Assembly (NCBI GenBank): GCA_011525065.1 | Contig: WTIY01000027.1 | Coordinates: 1-7,086, forward strand | Reading direction: 5' to 3' | Length of the DNA stretch: 7,086 bases | Origin: Flavobacteriales bacterium | Lineage (GTDB): Bacteria; Bacteroidota; Bacteroidia; Flavobacteriales; Flavobacteriaceae | Shown here: positions 1-5,926 of the stretch, piece after piece | How the letters are laid out: every line of letters begins with the position of its first letter | How positions within the stretch are numbered: position 1 is the first letter of the stretch | Program-made: the position numbers and the translations under genes | Notes under the pieces: model-generated | Database searches by the model: none | Told to the model about the DNA's origin: nothing | The model's input: only the letters and a program-made list of their open reading frames with translations

Positions 1-225
1 CAGATCGTCTCTGCCTTGCTCGGTAAAGATAGCAGCGCTGTCTTTGCGTTGCTTTACCAGTTTTTGGAGGACTTTAAGCAGCTCTTGTTCGGAGACATCT
101 TTCTGTTGTCCTGAGGTTTGAAGCAATAACAATTCAGATTTTACAGCACGTAAGGCCTCTAAAGCCAAAGTATCTTTAGCTTTCATCGCTGTTTTCAGGG
201 CCGTTGTAATCTGTTCTTGTAGCAT
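1..225 (-). CDS. yqeY: GatB/YqeY domain-containing protein, N-terminal part (cut by window edge)
   Basis: The reading frame opens with ATG at 225 and stays open to the left edge, giving the first 75 residues of what is normally a protein of about 150. It begins MLQEQITTALKTAMKAKD and continues with the pattern LALEALRAVKSELLL, then a Lys/Glu-rich helix ending in LQKLVKQRKDSAAIF. This is the typical start of the GatB/YqeY family: a short helix, the 'AMKAKD' segment, the 'LRxxKSEL' helix and the 'KQRKDSxxxF' motif. The family resembles the tRNA-binding C-terminal tail of the amidotransferase subunit GatB, but free-standing YqeY proteins have no firmly established function. The gene starts 57 nt after the ypdA stop. 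It has a promoter-like element at 248-255 and a perfect 12-bp palindrome just upstream of the start codon. No Shine-Dalgarno sequence is visible. The C-terminal half lies outside the window. Confidence 0.87.
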   Translation of the reverse strand, partial: MLQEQITTALKTAMKAKDTLALEALRAVKSELLLLQTSGQQKDVSEQELLKVLQKLVKQRKDSAAIFTEQGRDDL

Positions 226-226
226 G

Positions 227-238
227 ACTCAATTGAGT
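227..238. repeat. 12-bp perfect palindrome ACTCAATTGAGT at the YqeY start
   Basis: ACTCAATTGAGT reads identically on both strands. It ends one base before the ATG at 225 and lies between the putative -7 element and the start codon, so it would fill most of the short leader. It could be an operator, a weak self-complementary RNA element, or chance. Confidence 0.5.
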
Positions 239-247
239 TTTGAGCCG

Positions 248-255
248 CGAATATA
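248..255 (-). promoter_or_regulatory. Putative -7 element (TATATTCG) for the YqeY-family gene
   Basis: On the minus strand TATATTCG matches the Bacteroidota housekeeping -7 consensus TAnnTTTG at all but one fixed base. It sits within 19 bp (242-260) that match 17/19 with the region upstream of rpsO. It would start transcription near 243, leaving a leader of roughly 18 nt before the ATG at 225. No clear TTG/TTTG -33 element lies at the usual spacing, so the call rests on the -7 element and the match to the second site. Confidence 0.45.
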
Positions 256-282
256 CGAAAAGGACCAGAAAAAATTTGGGGA

Positions 283-1260
283 CTAATCTCCTAAAATGTC
301 ATGAATAATTTGATCGGCGTGGATTCGAGAATTTTCGATAAACCACAAATGAGTTTGGGTACCCCCGCAGATCACCCCAGCGAGATAAAGCCCAGGACAA
401 TTGGTTTCCATAGTCTCTGCATTGTATTCTGGTTTTTGGGTTTCACCATCTTGAAAGTTCACGCCCATGTCAGTTAAGAACTTTAAATTTGGACGGTATC
501 CAGTCAATGCCAGGACAAAGTCGTTTTCGATAGTTACCGGCCCATCCGGAGTGTTTACCAACACCGAGTCTTGAGAGATGCGTTCAATTTCACTGTTAAA
601 ATGGGCTTTGATGCTTCCCTCTGCGATGCGGTTTTCAATGTCGGGCTTTACCCAGTATTTCACTCGGTCGCCTATAGAAGGTCCACGCACGACCATGGTC
701 ACTGCGCCGCCTTTTCGATAGATCTCTAAAGCCGCATCGACAGCAGAATTACTGGCACCGACCACGATTGTTTTTTTGAAGGCGTACGGGTGGCCTTCGC
801 TGAAATAGTGACTGACCTTGTCCAATGACTCTCCGGGTACGTCCAACATTTTAGGTAAATCGTAGAATCCAGTCGCAATGATGATTTTACGACCAAAATG
901 CTCCGTCTTGTCCGTTGTAATGCAGTAGTTCTTGTCCTCTCCACTGATTGAGCGGACGTGTTCATAGAGATAGAGCTGATCCTTGAGCATGAGTCCAATA
1001 CGTCCGTAATAGGCCAAGGCCTCATCACGATTTGGTTTGGGTTGAGCGCTGATAAATGGGATGCCCCCGATTTCTAATTTATCCGAGGTCGAAAAAAATC
1101 GCATATTCCTTGGGTAATGGTAAATGGAATTTACCAAAACACCCTTTTCGATGATGGAAAAACTCAAATTGTGTTTTTGACAGGCCAATCCGCAGGCCAG
1201 GCCAATAGGGCCGCCCCCAACAATTAAAACATCTTTTTTGTCGGGTGTACTTTGGGGCAT
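283..1260 (-). CDS. ypdA: YpdA family putative bacillithiol disulfide reductase (FAD/NAD(P)-dependent)
   Basis: This 325-residue flavoprotein has an N-terminal FAD-binding Rossmann motif (VLIVGGGPIGLA, residues 11-22) followed by the acidic strand end SIIEKG (35-40). The YpdA-type segment NSIYHYPRNMRFFSTSDKLEIGGIPF spans residues 44-69. An ATG motif lies at 129-131, an NAD(P)H-binding motif VVGASNSAVDAA at 166-177, and the second FAD contact LTGYRP at 252-257. The C-terminal segment LYLAGVICGGTQTHLWFIEN spans 291-310. There is no CxxC thioredoxin-reductase active site, as expected for this family, which is proposed to reduce bacillithiol disulfide with NADPH in the cytoplasm. The Cys found in the glycine-rich loop of Staphylococcus aureus YpdA is Ile19 here; nearby cysteines are Cys23 and Cys27. 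The ATG lies one base after the rpe stop (TAA-T-ATG), so the two genes are very likely co-transcribed and translationally coupled. Confidence 0.9.
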   Translation of the reverse strand: MPQSTPDKKDVLIVGGGPIGLACGLACQKHNLSFSIIEKGVLVNSIYHYPRNMRFFSTSDKLEIGGIPFISAQPKPNRDEALAYYGRIGLMLKDQLYLYEHVRSISGEDKNYCITTDKTEHFGRKIIIATGFYDLPKMLDVPGESLDKVSHYFSEGHPYAFKKTIVVGASNSAVDAALEIYRKGGAVTMVVRGPSIGDRVKYWVKPDIENRIAEGSIKAHFNSEIERISQDSVLVNTPDGPVTIENDFVLALTGYRPNLKFLTDMGVNFQDGETQKPEYNAETMETNCPGLYLAGVICGGTQTHLWFIENSRIHADQIIHDILGD

Positions 1261-1261
1261 A

Positions 1262-1921
1262 TTATCGGGTCAAGTCCTTGAGTGATGCTATGGTTTGGGT
1301 TGGGTCTTGAGATCTAAATACGAAGCTGCCAGCCACCAAGACGTCTGCACCGGCTTCCTTCAAGGCTGCAGCGTTGTCGCTGGTGACCCCACCGTCGATC
1401 TCAATCAAAAAGTCACTTTGACTTTGCTCACGCATGTTGGCCAAACGACGGACCTTGTCATAGGTCTGCTCTATAAATTTTTGACCGCCAAAACCTGGAT
1501 TGACACTCATAAGACAAACTAAATCTAAATCGCCCAATACATCTTGTAACAGTTCCACAGGAGTATGTGGATTCAAGGCCACACCTGCCTTCATCCCATG
1601 TTGTTTGATGGCCTGGAGGCTTCGGTGTAGGTGAGTACAGGCCTCATAATGTACCGTAAGTACTGCAGCACCGAGATCGGCAAAGGTTTTGATGTATCGA
1701 TCTGGATCGACAATCATTAAATGGACGTCCAATGGTTTTTCTGCGTGGGTTCCAATGGCTTTGAGTACGGGCATCCCAAAGCTGATGTTCGGGACAAAAA
1801 CCCCGTCCATAATGTCAATGTGAAACCAATCGGCTTGACTTTTATTGACCATGGTGACATCGCGCTGAAGGTTGGCGAAATCAGCCGCTAAAACTGAAGG
1901 AGCTAGAAGGGTTTGTGCCAT
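1262..1921 (-). CDS. rpe: Ribulose-phosphate 3-epimerase
   Basis: This 219-residue protein has the family's usual length and interconverts D-ribulose 5-phosphate and D-xylulose 5-phosphate in the cytosolic pentose phosphate pathway. It is a TIM-barrel enzyme, and its signatures are all present: APSVLAADF (7-15), WFHIDIMDGVFVPN (32-45), DVHLMI (65-70), VHYEA (90-94), MSVNPGFGGQ (138-147), EIDGGV (174-179) and a phosphate-binding VAGSFVF near 197-203. The metal ligands expected for the family are visible as His34, Asp36, His67 and Asp176, with Asp36 and Asp176 as the acid/base pair. The start at 1921 gives the canonical N-terminus just before the first barrel strand. A TACTTTTG promoter element lies only 14 nt upstream of the start codon and an rpoD terminator lies further upstream, so rpe probably begins its own transcript with ypdA. 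Confidence 0.97.
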   Translation of the reverse strand: MAQTLLAPSVLAADFANLQRDVTMVNKSQADWFHIDIMDGVFVPNISFGMPVLKAIGTHAEKPLDVHLMIVDPDRYIKTFADLGAAVLTVHYEACTHLHRSLQAIKQHGMKAGVALNPHTPVELLQDVLGDLDLVCLMSVNPGFGGQKFIEQTYDKVRRLANMREQSQSDFLIEIDGGVTSDNAAALKEAGADVLVAGSFVFRSQDPTQTIASLKDLTR

Positions 1922-1935
1922 AGGAAAAGTTTTGT

Positions 1936-1943
1936 CAAAAGTA
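1936..1943 (-). promoter_or_regulatory. Putative -7 element (TACTTTTG) upstream of rpe
   Basis: TACTTTTG on the minus strand fits the Bacteroidota primary-sigma -7 consensus TAnnTTTG at every fixed position. It would place the transcription start near 1930, only about 10 nt before the rpe ATG. The -33 region is T-rich but has no clean TTTG at about 19 bp; it overlaps the U-tract of the preceding rpoD terminator. Confidence 0.5.
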
Positions 1944-1965
1944 CAAAATCAACTGCTATGGCCAT

Positions 1966-1996
1966 AAAAAAAACCTCTGGGAATGTCCCAGAGGTT
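1966..1996 (-). terminator. Rho-independent terminator downstream of rpoD
   Basis: On the minus strand, a perfect 11-bp inverted repeat (AACCTCTGGGA at 1996-1986 pairing with its complement at 1982-1972, loop of 3) is followed immediately by a run of eight T (1973-1966). It lies 68 nt after the rpoD stop codon and before rpe, so it should end the rpoD transcript. The stem is GC-rich in its centre and the T-tract is strong. Confidence 0.9.
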
Positions 1997-2063
1997 CTCA
2001 TCAATCAAAACAAACAGCCTAAGCCGTTTGAACGTTCACTGCTGCTCGCAACAGTTTTGGGCC

Positions 2064-2927
2064 TTATCCCAAATAGGTTTTTAATATTTTACTTCTAGAG
2101 GTGTGTTTTAATCGGCGGATGGCTTTTTCCTTGATCTGTCTTACGCGTTCGCGCGTCAGGTCAAAGGTCTCACCGATTTCTTCTAAAGTCATGGGGTGTT
2201 GATTGCCCAAGCCAAAATAAAGTCGAATTACATCGGCCTCTCTTGGGGTCAGGGTTTCCAAAGCGCGCTCGATTTCAGTTCTCAAGGACTCGTGCAAAAG
2301 CGTACGGTCTGGATTTGGTGACTCGCCACTGCGCAAAACATCGTAAAGATTGGAATCTTCACCCTCGACCAGTGGTGCATCCATGGACACGTGTCGACCT
2401 GAATTTTTCATGGATTCCTTCACATCATTGATGGTCATGTCCAGCTCTTTGGCAATTTCTTCGGCCGATGGGGGACGCTCATGAGCTTGCTCTAAAAAGG
2501 CGTAGGTCTTATTGATTTTATTGATGCTCCCAATCTTGTTGAGTGGCAAACGTACGATACGTGATTGCTCGGCCAATGCCTGTAAAATTGACTGACGAAT
2601 CCACCAGACGGCATAGGAGATGAATTTAAATCCTCTGGTTTCGTCAAATCTTTGCGCGGCTTTGATCAATCCTAAATTTCCCTCATTGATCAAGTCAGGC
2701 AAGGTCAAGCCTTGATTCTGGTATTGTTTGGCCACAGAGACGACAAATCGCAAGTTCGCTTTAGTCAATTTTTCTAATGCTCTTTGGTCACCAGCTTTAA
2801 TGCGCTGGGCCAATTCCACCTCTTCATCGGCAGTGATCAGGTCAACTTTACCGATTTCTTGAAGGTATTTGTCTAATGATGCGGTCTCTCTGTTGGTGAC
2901 CTGCTTGGTAATCTTTAACTGTCTCAT
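2064..2927 (-). CDS. rpoD: RNA polymerase primary sigma factor (RpoD/SigA, Bacteroidota type)
   Basis: This 287-residue housekeeping sigma factor directs RNA polymerase to core promoters. It is much shorter than the E. coli protein because it begins almost directly at region 1.2 (SLDKYLQEIGKVDLITADEEVELAQRI, about 17-43) and lacks region 1.1, as is typical in Bacteroidota. Region 2 runs from about 53 to 122 and includes LRFVVSVAKQYQ, LPDLINEGNLGLIKAAQRFD and the promoter-melting FKFISYAVWWIRQSI. Region 3 covers about 131-210. Region 4 holds LETLTPREADVIRLYFGL (about 223-240) and the -35-binding helix-turn-helix MTLEEIGETFDLTRERVRQI (246-265). The short C-terminus ILKTYLG is typical of the phylum. 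The ATG at 2927 is supported by the conserved MRQLKITKQVTNRE start. The gene is isolated between terminators behind pnp and behind itself, so it should be transcribed from its own promoter. Confidence 0.97.
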   Translation of the reverse strand: MRQLKITKQVTNRETASLDKYLQEIGKVDLITADEEVELAQRIKAGDQRALEKLTKANLRFVVSVAKQYQNQGLTLPDLINEGNLGLIKAAQRFDETRGFKFISYAVWWIRQSILQALAEQSRIVRLPLNKIGSINKINKTYAFLEQAHERPPSAEEIAKELDMTINDVKESMKNSGRHVSMDAPLVEGEDSNLYDVLRSGESPNPDRTLLHESLRTEIERALETLTPREADVIRLYFGLGNQHPMTLEEIGETFDLTRERVRQIKEKAIRRLKHTSRSKILKTYLG

Positions 2928-2969
2928 GAGTGTCTTTGGAAATGAGGTTTAAAAGGAATCATGTACTGT

Positions 2970-3001
2970 GTTATACGCAGGGATCTAGAATTTGTTACAA
3001 A
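2970..3001 (-). promoter_or_regulatory. Possible rpoD promoter (TTTG-N22-TATAAC)
   Basis: On the minus strand TTTG (3001-2998) is followed after 22 bases by TATAAC (2975-2970), preceded by CG as at the other -7 sites in this window (CGTATA). The 3' half of the -7 does not match TAnnTTTG. A promoter is expected somewhere here because the pnp terminator lies upstream; this is the best candidate I found, but it is weak. Confidence 0.25.
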
Positions 3002-3047
3002 GGGGCCTTATTTTTTTTAAAGTTATTCAGTACCCCAATGATCTTAG

Positions 3048-3077
3048 GCTCTTAAACTAAAAGCTCTTAAACTAAAA
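3048..3077. repeat. Two exact tandem copies of a 15-bp unit
   Basis: GCTCTTAAACTAAAA occurs at 3048-3062 and again, without a gap, at 3063-3077. It lies directly beyond the T-tract of the pnp terminator (minus-strand direction) and merges with it. A slippage duplication is the simplest explanation. Confidence 0.9.
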
Positions 3078-3104
3078 AAAAAGCCCTGCCGCAAGGGCAG
3101 GGCT
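3074..3104 (-). terminator. Rho-independent terminator downstream of pnp
   Basis: In the minus-strand transcript, a perfect 9-bp GC-rich stem (AGCCCTGCC at 3104-3096 pairing with 3090-3082, loop of 5) is followed by about nine T (3082-3074). It begins 30 nt after the pnp stop codon and should separate pnp from rpoD. Confidence 0.92.
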
Positions 3105-3134
3105 AGGACATAGCTTATGTCTATGGCTCGGAAT

Positions 3135-5399
3135 TTAATCCTCGCTGTTGTTGCGATCCGATTGATTGTCGCGACGTGGACGATTGTCTCGGTTACCGCG
3201 ATTATCACGTCCACCTCGATGATCTCTTCCTCGACCTCCAGAACGACGGTCATTGCGCGGCGGGCGCTCAACATATCCCTCGGGTTTTGGCAAAAGAATC
3301 TTTCTGGATACTTTATCCTTTTTAGTTCGAGGATCGACACCCATGTACTTGACGTCAAATACGTCACCCATGTTCACCACATCAGTCACGTTTTCAGTAC
3401 GTTTCCAATCGAGTTCTGAGACGTGAAGGAGGGTTTCGTTGCCAGGAGCCTCGTTGTACTCCACAACAGCACCAAAATCTAAAATTTTGATCACCTTGAC
3501 TTCGTATACGCTGCCTACTTCAGGCTTGAAGGTCAAAGAATCGATTTTGGCCAAGACCGCGTCGATTCCGTCCTGATCCGTCCCTAAAATTTCAACAATA
3601 CCCTCTTCGGTTACCGGATCTTCATTGATCACGATAGTGGTTTTAGTCGTTTTTTGTAGTTCTTGGATCACTTTCCCTCCAGGACCGATCAAAGCACCGA
3701 TGTACTCATTAGGAATGGTTGTGGTCACCATTTTTGGTGCGTGTGACTTGACCTCTGCATTTGGCTCAGCAATGGTGCTGACTAGCTTTTCTAAGATGTG
3801 CAAGCGACCGTCACGTGCCTGATTTAGTGCGTTCACTAAAATTTCGTAGGACAAGCCTTTAACTTTAATGTCCATCTGACAGGCAGTGATTCCATCGGCT
3901 GTACCAGTGACTTTAAAGTCCATGTCGCCCAAGTGATCTTCATCTCCAAGGATGTCTGATAGAACTGCATATTTCCCGTCATCACCAGAGATAAGTCCCA
4001 TGGCAATTCCAGAAACGGGTTTTTTCATTTGTACCCCGGCATCCATTATGGCCATGGTTCCACTACATACAGTAGCCATAGAAGAACTACCATTACTTTC
4101 CAAAACTTCAGATACAACGCGAACTGTATAAGGACAATCCTCAGGAATCATACCTTTTAGCGCGCGTTGAGCCAGGTTTCCGTGTCCAATTTCACGTCTT
4201 GAAGTCCCGCGAATCGGTCGCGCTTCACCTGTTGAAAATGGTGGAAAATTGTAGTGTAAATAAAAGGTTTCTTCTCCTTCAAAAGAGGGCATATCGATTT
4301 GATTGGCCTCCCTTGAAGTTCCCAATGTTACCGTAGCAAGTGCTTGGGTTTCACCACGGGTGAAAACCGCTGAGCCATGGGTAGAGGGCAAGTAATTGAC
4401 CTCACACCAAATGGGACGAATTTCTGTGGTCTTACGACCATCCAATCGCAGGCCTTCGTTCAGGGTCAAATCACGTACGGCCTCTTTTTCGGCTTTATTG
4501 TAATACTTGGACACCATTGCGCCATAGTCCTCTAATTCTTCCTCGCTAAAACTCGCTTTGACTGCTTCTTTGATTTCTCCAAAGGCTGAGCTACGTTCTT
4601 TTTTGCTTGATCCAGATTTTGCAACTTGGTAGACCTTATCGTAAACCATGTCGTGGATTTTTTTGGCCAAAGCTTCATCTTCTCTCTCCGGGGCATATTC
4701 ACGGGTGGCTTTCTTCCCAACGGCCTCAGCCAAACGAACTTGAGCGGCACACTGAACTTTAATGGCTTCATGTGCGGCTTTAATGGCCTGGGTCATTTCT
4801 TCTTCGGAAATTTCTTTCATCTCGCCTTCAACCATCATGACTGAATCTTCTGAGGCACCGATCACCATATCGATGTCGCTCTCTTCGAGTTGGGCGCGTG
4901 AGGGGTTGATGATAAATTCTCCATTGATCCGTCCAACGCGGACTTCAGAAATGGCGCATTCAAATGGAAAGTCAGAAAGTTGAATGGCTGCAGAGGCTGC
5001 CAATCCTGCCATTGCATCAGGCATAACATTTTCGTCGTGAGACATGAGCTGAATCATGACTTGTGTTTCCGCGTGATAATCTTTAGGGAAAAGTGGACGT
5101 AGAACTCGGTCTACAAGACGCATGGTCAGTACCTCGCCGTCACTTGGTCGGGCTTCACGCTTAAAGAAACCACCAGGATATCGTCCTGAAGCAGCAAATT
5201 TTTCGCGGTAGTCTACAGTCAAGGGTAAAAAGTCTACATCACTCTGCTGGTAGTTAGAAACCACGGTACACAGTAACATACAATTGCCGGATTGAACCAC
5301 TACAGAGCCGTGGGCTTGTTTGGCTAGTTTTCCGGTTTCTAGGGTGATCTGGCGACCATCCCCAAGGTCAATAACCTCTTTAAATACTTTAGGTATCAT
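3135..5399 (-). CDS. pnp: Polyribonucleotide nucleotidyltransferase (PNPase)
   Basis: This 754-residue PNPase degrades RNA 3' to 5' using phosphate, releasing nucleoside diphosphates, and takes part in mRNA decay and RNA quality control. The order of domains is standard: first RNase PH domain (about 13-145, with FFKREARPSDGEVLTMRLVDRVLRPLF), helical linker (about 148-300), catalytic second RNase PH domain (about 312-545), KH domain with the GPGG loop (IGPGGKVI, 571-578), and S1 domain (about 627-703). Catalytic residues are visible: the phosphate-binding SSS triplet (438-440), Asp486 and Asp492 in LGDEDHLGDMDF, and the RRE motif (401-403). After the S1 domain comes a tail (711-754) with 14 Arg in 44 residues, rich in Gly, Asp and Asn and repeating RDN; it should be disordered and RNA-binding. 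The gene follows rpsO with a 200-bp gap and ends in a strong terminator. The A-rich region before the ATG has no Shine-Dalgarno sequence. Confidence 0.98.
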   Translation of the reverse strand: MIPKVFKEVIDLGDGRQITLETGKLAKQAHGSVVVQSGNCMLLCTVVSNYQQSDVDFLPLTVDYREKFAASGRYPGGFFKREARPSDGEVLTMRLVDRVLRPLFPKDYHAETQVMIQLMSHDENVMPDAMAGLAASAAIQLSDFPFECAISEVRVGRINGEFIINPSRAQLEESDIDMVIGASEDSVMMVEGEMKEISEEEMTQAIKAAHEAIKVQCAAQVRLAEAVGKKATREYAPEREDEALAKKIHDMVYDKVYQVAKSGSSKKERSSAFGEIKEAVKASFSEEELEDYGAMVSKYYNKAEKEAVRDLTLNEGLRLDGRKTTEIRPIWCEVNYLPSTHGSAVFTRGETQALATVTLGTSREANQIDMPSFEGEETFYLHYNFPPFSTGEARPIRGTSRREIGHGNLAQRALKGMIPEDCPYTVRVVSEVLESNGSSSMATVCSGTMAIMDAGVQMKKPVSGIAMGLISGDDGKYAVLSDILGDEDHLGDMDFKVTGTADGITACQMDIKVKGLSYEILVNALNQARDGRLHILEKLVSTIAEPNAEVKSHAPKMVTTTIPNEYIGALIGPGGKVIQELQKTTKTTIVINEDPVTEEGIVEILGTDQDGIDAVLAKIDSLTFKPEVGSVYEVKVIKILDFGAVVEYNEAPGNETLLHVSELDWKRTENVTDVVNMGDVFDVKYMGVDPRTKKDKVSRKILLPKPEGYVERPPRNDRRSGGRGRDHRGGRDNRGNRDNRPRRDNQSDRNNSED

Positions 5400-5445
5400 T
5401 TGTTTTTCATTTTTGCACCACTCAGGATGCTTTTATTTGGTCTCT

Positions 5446-5460
5446 GACCGATTTTCGGTC
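5446..5460 (-). other. Hairpin in the pnp leader (GACCGA-loop-TCGGTC)
   Basis: A perfect 6-bp stem with a 3-nt loop lies 46 nt upstream of the pnp start codon. The bases just upstream in the transcript (5461-5490) are a CA/CAA-rich, probably unstructured run. E. coli pnp is autoregulated through its leader, so a leader stem next to an open single-stranded run is a candidate control element, but no regulatory role is shown here. Confidence 0.4.
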
Positions 5461-5564
5461 AAAAGTTGTGTTGTTGTGGTGTTGTGTCGGACCAATGAAA
5501 AACTCAATACAGCTTTTTAAGCATTTTTGCGACCCGTCCTAGATCATGGATGATGCCGCAAAAG

Positions 5565-5594
5565 CAAAAGGGACACCAACGGCACCCCCTTTTG
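5565..5594 (-). terminator. Hairpin directly after rpsO, possible leaky terminator or processing site
   Basis: In the rpsO transcript CAAAAGGG (5594-5587) can pair with CCCTTTTG (5572-5565), an 8-bp perfect stem with a loop of 14, starting 5 nt after the rpsO stop codon. The following sequence CTTTTGCGG is only partly T-rich, so termination may be incomplete and let transcription continue into pnp. On the opposite strand it is followed by TGTTTTTATTT, which is a better T-tract, but no plus-strand gene leads into it. Confidence 0.45.
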
Positions 5595-5599
5595 TGTTT

Positions 5600-5869
5600 T
5601 TATTTACGCAATCCGAGTTCTTTTACAATTGCTCTGTAGCGCATGATGTCTTTTTTCATCAAATAGTCTAAAAGTGATCGTCTTTTACCGACCATTTTCA
5701 CTAGAGAGCGCTCAGTGTTAAAATCCTTATGGTTGCGTTTTAGGTGTTGGGTCAGGTGATCAATGCGGTAGGTAAATAACGCGATTTGACCCTCGGCAGT
5801 ACCAGTATCAGTAGCACTTTTGCCGTGTTTTTTAAAAATTTCTTGTTTTTTTTCAGATGATAAATACAT
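5600..5869 (-). CDS. rpsO: 30S ribosomal protein S15
   Basis: From ATG at 5869 this encodes 89 residues, exactly the usual S15 length, starting MYLSSEKKQEIFKKHG and ending KELGLRK. S15 is a primary binder of the central domain of 16S rRNA in small-subunit assembly. Conserved features are TDTGTAEGQIALFTYRIDHLTQHLK (20-44), the rRNA-contacting His42, His47 and Asp49 in QHLKRNHKDF, and the KRRSLLDYL motif (62-70). The open frame extends upstream to an ATG at 5944, but those 25 extra residues do not resemble S15 and that codon would lie upstream of the putative -7 element, so the shorter start is preferred. It is followed by pnp on the same strand, the widely conserved rpsO-pnp order. The leader of about 50 nt has a small hairpin (5903-5920) and no Shine-Dalgarno sequence. 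Confidence 0.97.
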   Translation of the reverse strand: MYLSSEKKQEIFKKHGKSATDTGTAEGQIALFTYRIDHLTQHLKRNHKDFNTERSLVKMVGKRRSLLDYLMKKDIMRYRAIVKELGLRK

Positions 5870-5902
5870 GCCAATATTATTTAAATGATTTTTATGTATG
5901 TT

Positions 5903-5920
5903 GATAACCTTGTGATTATC
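5903..5920 (-). other. Small hairpin in the rpsO leader
   Basis: GATAA (5920-5916) and TTATC (5907-5903) form a 5-bp stem with an 8-nt loop in the predicted rpsO 5' leader, 33 nt before the start codon. S15 represses its own mRNA through leader structures in several bacteria, with different folds in different phyla. The stem alone is weak and A/T-rich. Confidence 0.25.
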
Positions 5921-5926
5921 GAGCGG

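Noticed and set aside
726..1028. Minus-strand open frame of 100 residues inside ypdA
   Set aside because: It overlaps a frame with clear FAD and NAD(P)H motifs and has no recognisable domain; it is a shadow frame.
1913..2098. Plus-strand open frame of 61 residues across the rpe-rpoD gap
   Set aside because: It reads through the rpoD terminator stem and antisense to the rpe start and rpoD end. It has no homology signal and no promoter.
3117..3266. Arg/Gly/Asp/Asn-coding repetitive stretch considered as a DNA repeat array or CRISPR-like element
   Set aside because: The repetition is in the amino acids of the PNPase tail; there are no regular repeats with spacers at the DNA level.
3044..3367. 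Minus-strand open frame of 107 residues overlapping the end of pnp and its terminator
   Set aside because: It lies in another frame of the well-supported pnp gene, runs through the terminator and the 15-bp tandem repeat, and its composition follows the pnp tail codons. It resembles no known protein.
3117..3419. Plus-strand open frame of 100 residues antisense to the pnp end
   Set aside because: It is low-complexity Ile/Thr/Ser/Val sequence, as expected antisense to Arg/Asp/Asn-rich codons; no start signal or homology.
5320..5520. Plus-strand open frame of 66 residues antisense to the pnp start and leader
   Set aside because: It overlaps conserved pnp codons and the leader hairpin, and its sequence resembles no protein.
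5508..5526. Short GCTT/AAGC inverted repeat with a T loop
   Set aside because: Only 4 bp of stem in A/T-rich sequence; not distinguishable from chance.
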